A stretch of 64,000 bases of DNA, from contig NZ_JXYH01000009.1 in the NCBI RefSeq assembly GCF_001262635.1, positions 38,951 through 102,950 of the forward strand, written 5' to 3'. The DNA is from Aestuariivita boseongensis (GTDB lineage Bacteria > Pseudomonadota > Alphaproteobacteria > Rhodobacterales > Rhodobacteraceae). The notes under the pieces are model-generated. The model saw only the letters and a list, made by a program, of their open reading frames with translations, did not search any database and was not told the origin of the DNA. Position numbers and translations under genes: made by a program. Position 1 is the first letter of the stretch. Each line of letters opens with the position of its first letter. This document shows, one piece after another, positions 1-8,604 of the stretch.

Positions 1-758
1 CTTCGGTCGCGGTGGAGATTGAAGAGCAATTGGGCCGCGCGCCTGACTACATCGTATTGCCCGTGGGTGGGGGCGGCATGTCGTCGGGTGTGGCGACCTA
101 TTTCGGGGACCGGACATATCCCTTTTTTGTGGAGCCGAAAGGCGGTGCCTGCCTGCGCGCAGCTTTGGCAGCGGGCCATCCGGTCCAGCTTGAGAAGGTC
201 GATACCTTCGTTGATGGTGCCGCAGTAGGCCGGATCGGGGAACGGACGTTTGAATTGCTGAAGAACACGCCCATTCGCGATGCGCTGGTTCTGAGCGAGG
301 ATCGCATTTGCACCACCATTATCGAGATGCTGAATGTCGAAGGCATCGTTCTCGAGCCCGCAGGCGCCCTGGCGATCGAGGCGCTGGGCGACATCGCCCG
401 GCAGGTGCGGGGCAAGACGGTTGTGGCCGTGACCTCGGGCGGGAATTTCGATTTCGAACGCCTGCCCGAAGTGAAGGAACGTGCGCAGCGATACTCCGGT
501 ACCAAGAAATACTTCATTCTGCGCCTGCCTCAGCGGCCCGGTGCGCTGAAGGAATTTTTGAACATCCTGGGCCCCGATGACGACATCGCGCGGTTCGAAT
601 ATCTGAAGAAATCCGCGCGCAATTTCGGGTCGGTTCTGATCGGGATCGAAACCTCGGCCCCGGAAAACTTTGACCGGCTATTTGCGCATCTGGATGACGC
701 AGGGTTCACCTATACCGATATCACGAATGATGAGACAGTTGCCCAGTTCGTGATCTAA
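1..758 (+). CDS. ilvA: Threonine dehydratase, 5' end outside window
   Basis: Pyridoxal-phosphate enzyme that deaminates threonine to 2-oxobutanoate, the first committed step of isoleucine synthesis in the cytoplasm. The reading frame is open from base 3, so the N-terminal part with the catalytic lysine lies upstream of the window. Visible are the glycine loop that cradles the cofactor phosphate (VGGGGMSSGV), the EPAGA segment and TSGGNFDFERL, where the serine faces the pyridine nitrogen. The last 85 or so residues (from KYFILRLPQRPGALKEF) form a single ACT-like regulatory domain. That fits the short IlvA form of about 410 residues rather than the two-domain E. coli enzyme. The next gene begins 12 bases after the stop. 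Confidence 0.93.
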   Translation, partial: SVAVEIEEQLGRAPDYIVLPVGGGGMSSGVATYFGDRTYPFFVEPKGGACLRAALAAGHPVQLEKVDTFVDGAAVGRIGERTFELLKNTPIRDALVLSEDRICTTIIEMLNVEGIVLEPAGALAIEALGDIARQVRGKTVVAVTSGGNFDFERLPEVKERAQRYSGTKKYFILRLPQRPGALKEFLNILGPDDDIARFEYLKKSARNFGSVLIGIETSAPENFDRLFAHLDDAGFTYTDITNDETVAQFVI

Positions 759-770
759 GGGAGGGGCGAC

Positions 771-1583
771 ATGGATGTGTCAGGAAAAACGGCGATCATC
801 ACCGGCGGTGCCAGCGGGATTGGGGAGGCCTTGGTCCGTGCCATGGCCGCTGCCGGGGCGCAGGTCGTGATTGCCGATCTGAATGGTGATGCCGCGCAGG
901 CTTTGGCGGATGAGGTCGGTGGGCTGGGCCTTGCATGCAATGTGACGCAGGAAGCTGACATTCAGGCGGTTGTCGCCGAAACGGAAAAGCGGTTCGGCCC
1001 CGTGGATGTTTTTGTGTCAAACGCCGGGCTTGGACGCGGGGAACCGTCGCATGCGGCCTCGGCCAGCGATAAGGTCTGGCAATTGAATTGGGACGTGCAT
1101 GTGATGAGCCACGTCTATGCTGCGCGCGCGGTGTTGCCTGCGATGATCGAACGCGGGGATGGGTATCTGGTTAACATGGCCTCGGCCGCCGGATTGCTAA
1201 GCCAGATTGGCGACGCGGCCTATTCTGCAACCAAACATGCCGCGGTCAGCTTTGCCGAATCGCTGGCGATCGCGCACGGGCCGGACGGGGTGAAAGTGTC
1301 GGTGATCTGCCCGCAATATGTGGCGACGCCCCTGATCGGCCTGAGTGCCGAAGACGCCGCCAATACGCCCGCTTTGCGCACGCCGGAGCAGGTGGCGCAG
1401 ACCGTGATGGAAGGCATTGCCGAGGAACGGTTTCTGATCCTGCCGCACGAAGAGGTTGCCCAATTCGTCAACATGCGCGCCATGGATCGGGAGCGGTGGT
1501 TGCAAGGCATGCGCGGATTGCGTGCCAAGGCGCTGCGTGAATTCGGCGAGCTGAAGCTGACCGAGTTTTACAAGCTGATGTAA
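771..1583 (+). CDS. Short-chain dehydrogenase/reductase
   Basis: Classical SDR oxidoreductase of 270 residues, probably cytoplasmic. The Rossmann fold carries GGASGIG at residues 12-18, an acidic residue after beta-2 (IADLN) that usually favours NAD over NADP, SNAG in place of the usual NNAG, a catalytic serine in NMASAAG and the YSATK active-site pair. The C-terminal tail is about 30 residues longer than the minimal fold and rich in arginine. A strong ribosome site (GGGAGGGG) precedes the ATG. It lies 12 bases after ilvA and may be cotranscribed, but nothing shows a role in isoleucine synthesis. The substrate cannot be predicted from the sequence. Confidence 0.88.
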   Translation: MDVSGKTAIITGGASGIGEALVRAMAAAGAQVVIADLNGDAAQALADEVGGLGLACNVTQEADIQAVVAETEKRFGPVDVFVSNAGLGRGEPSHAASASDKVWQLNWDVHVMSHVYAARAVLPAMIERGDGYLVNMASAAGLLSQIGDAAYSATKHAAVSFAESLAIAHGPDGVKVSVICPQYVATPLIGLSAEDAANTPALRTPEQVAQTVMEGIAEERFLILPHEEVAQFVNMRAMDRERWLQGMRGLRAKALREFGELKLTEFYKLM

Positions 1584-1586
1584 CGC

Positions 1587-1910
1587 TTAATCAGCCAGCA
1601 TGGCGGGCAGCCTGGCCTTGAATTCGGTCAGGGACGTATCCAGGACGTCGATGATGCGGGGGGTATCCACCGCTTGACCTGACCGCGCCAGTGTTTCGCC
1701 TTCCTGGCAAAGGCCCGCCAGTTGCGACAGGCCCAGATTCAACGCATTGTTCTTCAGGGCATGCGCCAGCATTTCGAGGTCAGCGGTATCGGCGTCGCGC
1801 AGTTTTGCGGCGGTATCCGCCACCTCATCGAGGAAGATTTCGACGATATCGTCGAAGTCTTCCGCGCCAACATCGTTACGGAGGTCTTTCACCCGGTCCC
1901 AGTCAATCAT
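1587..1910 (-). CDS. Histidine phosphotransfer (Hpt) domain protein
   Basis: Single Hpt domain of about 107 residues, the small helical carrier that passes phosphate between response regulators or from a hybrid kinase in phosphorelays. The core is LAHALKNNALNLG, in which the histidine near residue 50 is the expected phosphorylation site and HALKNNA stands for the usual HxLKGxA. The ATG at 1910 was preferred because AAGG lies about nine bases upstream; a GTG at 1931 would add seven residues. The gene is divergent from the receiver-PP2C gene about 160 bases away, which suggests the two proteins share a signalling route. It converges on the SDR gene, with three bases between stops. Confidence 0.85.
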   Translation of the reverse strand: MIDWDRVKDLRNDVGAEDFDDIVEIFLDEVADTAAKLRDADTADLEMLAHALKNNALNLGLSQLAGLCQEGETLARSGQAVDTPRIIDVLDTSLTEFKARLPAMLAD

Positions 1911-2068
1911 GTCCAATCGGCCTTGTGTCACGTGCCCGAAATGATCGGGCCAAAGCCTTACCTCTTCGCTAAGGCGCGGATTTTAGACATTCAAATTCGC
2001 GGCTTCACTTCTGCTTAAGGGCTACCTGCCACGGTTGACCAAATTGATTGCAGAACGGCGAGAAGACA

Positions 2069-3352
2069 GTGTCGGTAAACAAAAGTTCACAGCAAGGATA
2101 TTGGGGCGGTCAGGGCTCCACACGGTCGGTGCGGCGGGTGCTTCTGGTCGATGACAGTTTGTTGGAGCGTCGGATCGTCGCCGCCTCCCTTCGGAAATGG
2201 GGATATGAGGTGATGGAAGCGTCCGATGCGCAATCCGCGCTGTCGATGTGTCAGCATCAGTTCCCCGATCTGGTGCTAAGCGATTGGATGATGCCGGGGC
2301 TTTCGGGGCCTGAATTCTGCCAGGCCTTCCGCGATATGTCCGAAGGGGATTACGGGTATTTCATCCTTCTGACCTCGAAAAGCGAATCGAATGAGGTTGC
2401 GCATGGTCTGAACGCCGGGGCTGATGATTTCCTTACAAAACCCGTCAGCCCGCAGGAGTTGCGCGCCCGGATCGCGGCGGGGGATCGCATCCTGAAAATG
2501 CAGCGGGAGCTGAGCGAATCGAACCGCGTTGTGCGCGAAACGCTGGAGCGTTTGCAGGAGGTGTACGACAAGATCGACGCCGATCTGATGCAGGCGCGGA
2601 ACATTCAGAATTCACTCGTGCCGCATCTGGACCATGATTTTGGTCCGAACCATGTCAGCCTTCTGTTTGAACCTTGCGGCCATATCGGCGGTGACCTGGT
2701 CGGCATGTTTTCCCCGGCGCGCAACAGCCTTGGGTTTTACAGTCTGGATGTGTCGGGCCATGGCATCACGTCGGCCATGATGACGGCCCGGCTGGGAAGC
2801 TATCTCTCTGGTACGCATCTGGAACAGAATGTGGGTGTCGAACGTGGCGCGGATGGCAGTTTCGCGCTGCGCGACCCGGTGGATGTGGCCGCGCGGCTGA
2901 ACACCCGTCTGGATGCCGACACCGGGATCGAGGAATACTTTACCATGGCCTATGCGGTTGCTGATCTGGCAACCGGGCGAGTGAAAATGGTGCAGGCCGG
3001 TCATCCGCATCCCTTGCTGCTGCGCCATGACGGGAGCGTTGAATTTCTGGGCGATGGTGGCGCGCCGATCGGTCTTCTGAGCGACGCAGGCTTTGAGCAG
3101 ATCGAATTCCAGATGGAACCCGGTGACCGGCTGCTTCTTTATTCCGACGGTCTGACGGATTGCCGGATGCGCGATGGTAAGATGCTGGAAGAAAATGGCC
3201 TTCTGGATTTGATCGAAGGTGCCAAAACCGCGCATGGACGTGAGTTTCTGGAAGATCTGTATTGGCAGCTGACACAGCGGATGCATCCGGATCGCGGGAT
3301 CGAAGATGATATCTCGGCAACCCTGTTCGAATATCACGGGCCGGAAAGCTAA
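2069..3352 (+). CDS. Response regulator with PP2C-type (SpoIIE/RsbU-like) phosphatase
   Basis: Two-part signalling protein of 427 residues. The N-terminal receiver shows the acidic pair at D28/D29, the phosphoacceptor D72 in LSDWMMPG, T102 and K124 in LTKPV. A helical linker (about 135-175) joins it to a SpoIIE/PP2C serine phosphatase with the metal-binding segments SLDVSGHGITSAM, LLYSDGLTD and GIEDDISATL. Such proteins dephosphorylate an anti-sigma-factor antagonist (STAS protein) in partner-switching systems. R. capsulatus RbaY, which acts on gene-transfer-agent production, has this architecture; equivalence is inference. The GTG start has GGCGAGAAG just upstream; a TTG at 2048 is the alternative. 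No STAS or anti-sigma gene lies nearby. Confidence 0.9.
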   Translation: MSVNKSSQQGYWGGQGSTRSVRRVLLVDDSLLERRIVAASLRKWGYEVMEASDAQSALSMCQHQFPDLVLSDWMMPGLSGPEFCQAFRDMSEGDYGYFILLTSKSESNEVAHGLNAGADDFLTKPVSPQELRARIAAGDRILKMQRELSESNRVVRETLERLQEVYDKIDADLMQARNIQNSLVPHLDHDFGPNHVSLLFEPCGHIGGDLVGMFSPARNSLGFYSLDVSGHGITSAMMTARLGSYLSGTHLEQNVGVERGADGSFALRDPVDVAARLNTRLDADTGIEEYFTMAYAVADLATGRVKMVQAGHPHPLLLRHDGSVEFLGDGGAPIGLLSDAGFEQIEFQMEPGDRLLLYSDGLTDCRMRDGKMLEENGLLDLIEGAKTAHGREFLEDLYWQLTQRMHPDRGIEDDISATLFEYHGPES

Positions 3353-3786
3353 AGAAACGCCCGTGTCACGAAATGCCGGTCGCCCGCGTTGCCCAGGATC
3401 TGCGCCGCGGTGTGCGGCGCGGCCCAAAGCACTTCGTGATCCGGTTCGACCGGTGGTCCAAGCTGCCGGGTGGGATGGGCTAGGTAGATATGGCAGACCT
3501 TTTCGGCCCAGATGTCGTATTCGGGCATGAACACAAAGCGGCGGAACACCCCAAGACGGCGCGGCGTGGCAATGCGCCAGCCGGTTTCCTCATAGACTTC
3601 GCGATGCAGTGCGGTTATCGGCGTCTCTCCGGGATCGATGCCACCGCCGGGGAGCTGGATATCCGGGATATCCGCCATCTGGACGGTCAGCAAAAGTTGC
3701 CCGTCCCGCGGCAAAACCGCATAGGCACCGGGCCTTAGCGTATAGCGCCTGTCGGCCTCACGCGGGGAGCCAAAACGTCTGATCAT
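3349..3786 (-). CDS. Nudix hydrolase
   Basis: Nudix family pyrophosphohydrolase of 145 residues that cleaves nucleoside diphosphates linked to another group. The Nudix box is intact: GGGIDPGETPITALHREVYE followed by ETGW, with the metal-binding REVYEE glutamates. The substrate is not readable; ADP-ribose, dinucleotides or damaged nucleotides are all possible. The stop overlaps the stop of the convergent receiver-PP2C gene by four bases, so the two genes share almost no terminator space. Its start lies about 80 bases from the divergent hslO start, and the two share a promoter region. Confidence 0.85.
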   Translation of the reverse strand: MIRRFGSPREADRRYTLRPGAYAVLPRDGQLLLTVQMADIPDIQLPGGGIDPGETPITALHREVYEETGWRIATPRRLGVFRRFVFMPEYDIWAEKVCHIYLAHPTRQLGPPVEPDHEVLWAAPHTAAQILGNAGDRHFVTRAFL

Positions 3787-3865
3787 ACCAGCCTTGCCCT
3801 TTTCAGCCTGCTTGATGCCCTTATATAGGCGCGGTATGCCAAGACACAGGCACTAGGAAAACCCC

Positions 3866-4855
3866 ATGACACGTGGATCTCAAATCGTGTGGGACGACAC
3901 CGTCCTGCCCTTTCAACTTGATGCGTCGGATATGCGCGGCCGCGTCGCGCGCCTTGATGGCGTGCTGTCCGGTATTCTGAAACAGCACGACTATCCCCCG
4001 CAGGTCGAAGCGCTTGTTGCGGAAATGGCCCTGCTGACCGCGCTGATCGGGCAAACGATCAAGCTGCGCTGGAAACTGTCGCTGCAGGTCCAGTCAAAGG
4101 GTCCCGTGCGCATGATCGCCACCGATTATTATGCCCCGCAGGAAGAAGGCCGGTCGGCGCAGATCCGCGCCTATGCCAGCTATGACGCGGATCGGCTGAC
4201 CGACGGCGCGCCGTTCGACCAGGTGGGCGAAGGATATTTCGCAATCATGATCGACCAGGGCACTGGCATGGCGCCGTACCAGGGGATCACCCCTTTGGCG
4301 GGCGCTTCGCTCAGTTCTTGTGCCGAAGCGTATTTCGCCCAGTCTGAACAGCTGCCCACGCGGTTTTCGCTGTCCTTCGGCCTGTCGCAGGAACCCGGAG
4401 AGGCCGCGCATTGGCGCGCCGGCGGCATCATGTTGCAGCACATGCCTAAAGCCTCGCCCTTTGTGGCGTCGGGGCAGGGCACGGGCGATATCCTGACGGC
4501 GTCTGATCTGGTGGATGGCGATGATGGTGAGAACTGGAATCGTGTGAACATCCTGCTGGACACGGTCGAGGATATGGAGCTGATCGGACCGTCGGTTCCG
4601 CCGATGGATCTGCTGGTGCGTCTGTTCCATGAAGAGCAGCCGCGCGTCTATGACGCCCAGGCGGTGCGCTTTGGGTGCACCTGTTCGGAAGATCGCGTGC
4701 GCCAAAGCCTGTCGATCTATTCCGCGCGGGATATCGAGAAGATGACCACTGACGAGGGCCGCGTGACAGCAGATTGCCAATTCTGCGGCGCGCATTACGA
4801 CCTGGACCCAAAGACGCTGGGCTTCGAGGCGGAAGAGCAGCCCAAAGGTGAGTGA
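3866..4855 (+). CDS. hslO: Redox-regulated molecular chaperone Hsp33
   Basis: Cytoplasmic holdase chaperone that turns on when oxidants release zinc from four cysteines and allow disulfides to form. Of 329 residues, about 1-250 make the Hsp33 core (DDTVLPFQLD near the start, then the GYFAIMIDQGTGM region). The C-terminal redox switch shows C271 and C273 (CTC) and C304 and C307 (CQFC), matching the family CXC plus CXXC pattern. It begins a tight run: the next Nudix gene overlaps its last eight bases and the CCA-adding enzyme gene overlaps that one, so the three genes are probably one transcript. Confidence 0.95.
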   Translation: MTRGSQIVWDDTVLPFQLDASDMRGRVARLDGVLSGILKQHDYPPQVEALVAEMALLTALIGQTIKLRWKLSLQVQSKGPVRMIATDYYAPQEEGRSAQIRAYASYDADRLTDGAPFDQVGEGYFAIMIDQGTGMAPYQGITPLAGASLSSCAEAYFAQSEQLPTRFSLSFGLSQEPGEAAHWRAGGIMLQHMPKASPFVASGQGTGDILTASDLVDGDDGENWNRVNILLDTVEDMELIGPSVPPMDLLVRLFHEEQPRVYDAQAVRFGCTCSEDRVRQSLSIYSARDIEKMTTDEGRVTADCQFCGAHYDLDPKTLGFEAEEQPKGE

Positions 4856-5444
4856 TCTGGAAACACAGCTGCGGGCCGCTATCGCCCGCCCAGGGGACGA
4901 TTCGTCGGATTTCGATTTGAATCCGGACGTCGTTCTGCCCCAGGGGCGGCGCTTGCGGCCCGCTGGCGTGTTAATGGGGATTACCACATTCGACGATGAG
5001 CCGCGCGTGATCCTGACCAAACGGTCGTCCGCGCTGAAACACCATCCGGGCCAGATCGCCTTTCCTGGCGGCAAGCAGGATGAGGGCGACGCAGATGTTG
5101 TCGCCGCCGCCCTGCGCGAAGCGCGGGAAGAGATCGGTCTGCCCGATGGCGCGGCGCGCGTGATTGGCACATTGCCCAGCCATGAAACGGTCACCAGCTT
5201 TACCGTCACACCCGTGATCGCCCTGATCGACGCGCCGTTTCACATTATCGCAGAACCCGGAGAGGTGGAGGAGGTGTTTGTGACCCCGCTCTCTCACCTT
5301 CTGGAACCGGCGAATTATCTGGTGGAATCCCGTCGCTGGCGCGGAACCCGCAGACATTACTTCACTGTGCCCTACGGCCCCTATTACATTTGGGGCGCAA
5401 CCGCGCGTATCCTGCGCGGGTTCGCGGCACGGATGGGTGAATGA
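4848..5444 (+). CDS. CoA pyrophosphatase-type Nudix hydrolase
   Basis: Nudix hydrolase of 198 residues resembling the NudL/CoAse group, which splits coenzyme A to phosphopantetheine and 3',5'-ADP. The diagnostic UPF0035 segment is present: LTKRSS, then HHPGQIAFPGGKQD, followed by the Nudix glutamates in LREAREEIGL. The N-terminal 30 residues and the region after residue 120 are typical of the same family. A GTG start inside the last codons of hslO gives an eight-base overlap, and the stop overlaps the next ATG as ATGA, so translation is probably coupled on both sides. Family assignment is firm; physiological substrate is inferred. Confidence 0.88.
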   Translation: MSDLETQLRAAIARPGDDSSDFDLNPDVVLPQGRRLRPAGVLMGITTFDDEPRVILTKRSSALKHHPGQIAFPGGKQDEGDADVVAAALREAREEIGLPDGAARVIGTLPSHETVTSFTVTPVIALIDAPFHIIAEPGEVEEVFVTPLSHLLEPANYLVESRRWRGTRRHYFTVPYGPYYIWGATARILRGFAARMGE

Positions 5445-6598
5445 CCAAACTGACTTCTGACTGGATCGCACGGGCCGAAACGCAAGCCGTGTGCCGTATG
5501 CTGACCGATGCCGGGGCGCAGGCGCTGTTTGTGGGCGGTTGTGTCCGCAACGCGTTTCTTGAGGCACCGGTGGCCGATATCGACATTGCCACAGATGCCC
5601 TGCCGGAACAGGTCGTGGTCTTGGCGGAAAAGGCCGGGCTCAAGGCGGTGCCGACCGGCATTGATCATGGGACTGTCACGGTCGTCTCGGGGGGTCTGCC
5701 GCATGAGGTGACGACCTTCCGCCGCGATGTGGAAACGGACGGACGGCGTGCCGTGGTCGCCTTTTCCACCGATGTGGCCGAGGATGCCGCACGGCGGGAT
5801 TTCACCATGAACGCGCTTTACGCCAACCCGGAGGGGGAGGTGATCGACCCCCTGGGCGGGTTGCCAGACCTGCAGGCGCGGCATGTGCGTTTCATCGGGC
5901 GGGCAGAGGATCGCATTCGCGAGGATCATCTGAGATCGCTCAGGTTCTTCCGGTTTCATGCGTGGTATGGCGACCCGCTGCACGGGATGGATGCCGATGC
6001 GTTGGCCGCGATTGCCGAGCATCTTGAGGGGCTGGCGATCCTGTCAAAGGAACGGATCGGCCACGAGGTGATGAAGCTTCTTGCGGCCCCCGATCCTGCA
6101 CCGGCGGTGGCCAGCATGCGCCAGACCGGCGTGTTGCAGGCGATATTGCCGGGGGCGGATGATACCGCACTGGGCCCGCTGGTGCATCTGTGGCCCGAGG
6201 CGAACGCGACCTTGCGCCTCGCCGCGTTGGGCCGGGGGTTTGACGAAGCACTGCGGCTGAGCAAAGCGGATGCACGGCGGGCCGAGGCGTTGCGCCATGC
6301 CGCTGAAGAGGGGACACCCGCCGAACTCGGCTATCGCATGGGGGCAGAGGATGCCTGCGCCGCACTCGCCCTGCGCGCCGCCCTTCTGCAACAGCCGCTT
6401 GAGGACAGCGATCTGGAAGTGGCCCGGCACGCCGCAACCCAGGTCTTTCCGGTAAAAGCTGGTGATCTGATGCCGGACTTTGAGGGCCCCGCACTGGGCG
6501 CGGCGCTGAAGGATCTTGAAGGCGCATGGATTGCATCGGGCTTCGCCCTGACCCGCGATGACCTGCTGGCAAAAGCCGAGGATCACAAAAAGGGGTGA
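5441..6598 (+). CDS. cca: CCA-adding tRNA nucleotidyltransferase (class II)
   Basis: Adds or repairs the 3'-CCA end of tRNAs, and belongs to the same fold family as poly(A) polymerase. The 385-residue protein opens with the nucleotidyltransferase signature FVGGCVRN followed by DIDIAT, whose two aspartates bind metal. Next come RRDFTMNALY (residues about 124-133) and EDHLRSLRFFRF (about 165-176), both typical of class II enzymes. The helical C-terminal half is poorly conserved, as usual. No separate CCA or PAP homologue is visible, so the split between CCA-adding and poly(A) roles cannot be read. It is the last gene of the hslO run. Confidence 0.9.
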   Translation: MTKLTSDWIARAETQAVCRMLTDAGAQALFVGGCVRNAFLEAPVADIDIATDALPEQVVVLAEKAGLKAVPTGIDHGTVTVVSGGLPHEVTTFRRDVETDGRRAVVAFSTDVAEDAARRDFTMNALYANPEGEVIDPLGGLPDLQARHVRFIGRAEDRIREDHLRSLRFFRFHAWYGDPLHGMDADALAAIAEHLEGLAILSKERIGHEVMKLLAAPDPAPAVASMRQTGVLQAILPGADDTALGPLVHLWPEANATLRLAALGRGFDEALRLSKADARRAEALRHAAEEGTPAELGYRMGAEDACAALALRAALLQQPLEDSDLEVARHAATQVFPVKAGDLMPDFEGPALGAALKDLEGAWIASGFALTRDDLLAKAEDHKKG

Positions 6599-6651
6599 CT
6601 TGATCGCCGTTCTGGCGTATCCCCACCCCATCCATGACGGAGGGACACTGC

Positions 6652-6678
6652 ATGTATCACGGTATCTGGTTTTACTAA
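6652..6678 (+). CDS. Predicted 8-residue leader peptide before the ABC exporter genes
   Basis: A very short reading frame, MYHGIWFY, sits in the 167-base gap between cca and the first ABC exporter gene. It has an excellent ribosome site (GGAGGG at 6639-6644) seven bases before its ATG. Four of its eight residues are Tyr, Trp, Phe and Tyr, and a histidine follows the first Tyr. Ten bases after its stop begins a stem-loop. The layout resembles attenuation leaders, in which ribosome stalling on a short peptide chooses between RNA structures and so controls the downstream gene. The frame, ribosome site and hairpin are seen; translation and regulation are inferred. Confidence 0.45.
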   Translation: MYHGIWFY

Positions 6679-6687
6679 GCCCAGACG

Positions 6688-6717
6688 CCCCGTGACCGAC
6701 GGGGGAGCGCTGGCGCT
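6688..6717 (+). promoter_or_regulatory. Two stem-loops after the leader peptide
   Basis: CCCCGT at 6688-6693 pairs perfectly with ACGGGG at 6699-6704 around a five-base loop. Directly after, AGCGCTGGCGCT at 6706-6717 is self-complementary. No T-run follows, so this is not a standard intrinsic terminator. Both structures lie between the predicted leader peptide and the first exporter gene. Confidence 0.4.
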
Positions 6718-6765
6718 ACCCTTGTCTGCAATTGTCCCTATTTCTGCTCATCAGGAGCACCGTTC

Positions 6766-8604
6766 ATGTTTCGCTTTTTCGAAAACCTTATCGACCCCTA
6801 TCAGCCCTATGACGCCAAAGATGTGCCGCCGACGCGCCTGTGGCCGTTCATTCGGGATTACACGCAACCGTTCAACAGGCTCTTTGTCTGGACGGCGCTC
6901 TTGTCGGTTGCAGTCGCCGCGATTGAAGTTGGTCTGATCTATTACATGGGTCGCGTGGTTGACCTGCTGTCGGGAGAACCTGCGCAGGTCTGGGCCGCGC
7001 ATGGGACCGAGCTGATCATTCTGGCGGTGTTCATCCTGTTCCTGCGGCCTGCCATTCAGGCTTTGGATGTCTTGCTGCTGAACAACGCGATCATGCCGAA
7101 CCTTGGCACGATTTTCCGCTGGCGGTCGCATAAACATGTGCTGCGCCAGTCTGTTGGCTGGTTCGAAAACGACTTTGCTGGGCGCATCGCAAACCGGATC
7201 ATGCAGACCCCTCCGGCTGCGGGGGAGGTGGTGTTTCAGGTGTTCGACGCGATCACCTTCTCGGTCGCTTATCTGGTGGGCGCGGCGATCCTGCTGACCA
7301 CGTCCGATCCGCGACTGTTGCTGCCGCTGATCGCGTGGTTTGTCCTATATGGCATTCTGGTGGGCTGGACGGTGCAGCGCGTTGGCCCCGCATCGCAGGC
7401 CGCGTCCGATGCGCGGTCGACCGTCACGGGCCGTGTCGTCGACAGCTATACCAACATCCATTCGGTCAAGATGTTCGCGCATCACGACCGCGAGTTGGAT
7501 TACGCCAAAGACGCGATCGAACACACGCGCCAGACCTTCGCGGCAGAAATGCGGATCTATACCATCATGGACATGTGTCTGGTGATGCTGAACGGTCTGC
7601 TGATCGTCGGCGTTGTCGGCTGGGCGATTTACTTGTGGATGCAAGGGCAGGCGAGTGTCGGCGTTGTCGCGGCGGCGACGGCGCTGACGCTGCGGCTGAA
7701 CGCCATGACCGGCTGGATCATGTGGGCGTTGACGACATTCTTCCGCCAGCTGGGCGTTGTCGCCGAAGGGATGGAGACGATCGCGCAACCCATCGATCTG
7801 GTCGATGACAAGGGCGCGAAGCCGCTGGCCCTGACCGATGGACGGATCGAGCTGAAAGGGCTGAGCCACCATTACGGTCGCGGTGCAGGTGGGCTCGACA
7901 AGATCAGCCTGACCATCGAACCGGGCGAAAAGATCGGTCTGATTGGTCGGTCGGGCGCGGGTAAGTCGACCCTGGTCAAGCTGCTGTTGCGGTTCTATGA
8001 CCCGGAAACGGGTGTGATCGAAATCGACGGGCAGGACATCACCAAGGTCACTCAGGACAGCCTGCGCCAACAGATCGGGGTGGTGCAGCAGGACAGTGCG
8101 TTGCTTCACCGGTCGGTCCGGGAAAACCTGCTGTATGGTCGCCCCGATGCGAGCGAAGATATGATGATCGCCGCCGCCAAACAGGCCCAGGCGCACGAGT
8201 TCATCCTGGATCTGGAGGATCCGCAGGGGCGCACCGGTTACGATGCCCATGTGGGCGAACGCGGTGTGAAACTGTCGGGCGGTCAACGTCAGCGCGTGAC
8301 CCTTGCCCGCGTGATCCTGAAGGATGCGCCGATCCTGCTTTTGGACGAAGCAACCAGTGCTCTGGACAGTGAGGTGGAGGCCGCCATTCAGGAAACGCTT
8401 TATGGCATGATGGAGGGTAAGACCGTGATTGCGATTGCCCACCGCCTGTCCACCATCGCGCATATGGATCGCATTCTGGTCCTGGATCAGGGCCACATCG
8501 TAGAAGAGGGCACCCATTCCGCGCTTTTGGCGCAGGGCGGGCTATATTCGCAATTCTGGGCGCGCCAATCGGGCGGGTTCCTGGATGTGGATGCAGCCGA
8601 ATGA
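6766..8604 (+). CDS. ABC exporter half-transporter (membrane plus ATPase), first of pair
   Basis: MsbA/multidrug-type ABC exporter subunit of 612 residues. The first 330 residues hold six predicted membrane helices, with a run at about 45-65 and another at about 165-200. The ATPase domain has Walker A GRSGAGKST near residue 394, the Q-loop, the signature VKLSGGQRQR near 503, Walker B ILLLDEATSALD with the catalytic glutamate, and the H-loop AHRLST. It overlaps the next, similar gene by four bases (ATGA), so the two most likely form a heterodimer in the cytoplasmic membrane. The exported substrate is unknown; lipid, peptide and drug exporters share this form. A predicted leader peptide lies upstream. 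Confidence 0.92.
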   Translation: MFRFFENLIDPYQPYDAKDVPPTRLWPFIRDYTQPFNRLFVWTALLSVAVAAIEVGLIYYMGRVVDLLSGEPAQVWAAHGTELIILAVFILFLRPAIQALDVLLLNNAIMPNLGTIFRWRSHKHVLRQSVGWFENDFAGRIANRIMQTPPAAGEVVFQVFDAITFSVAYLVGAAILLTTSDPRLLLPLIAWFVLYGILVGWTVQRVGPASQAASDARSTVTGRVVDSYTNIHSVKMFAHHDRELDYAKDAIEHTRQTFAAEMRIYTIMDMCLVMLNGLLIVGVVGWAIYLWMQGQASVGVVAAATALTLRLNAMTGWIMWALTTFFRQLGVVAEGMETIAQPIDLVDDKGAKPLALTDGRIELKGLSHHYGRGAGGLDKISLTIEPGEKIGLIGRSGAGKSTLVKLLLRFYDPETGVIEIDGQDITKVTQDSLRQQIGVVQQDSALLHRSVRENLLYGRPDASEDMMIAAAKQAQAHEFILDLEDPQGRTGYDAHVGERGVKLSGGQRQRVTLARVILKDAPILLLDEATSALDSEVEAAIQETLYGMMEGKTVIAIAHRLSTIAHMDRILVLDQGHIVEEGTHSALLAQGGLYSQFWARQSGGFLDVDAAE

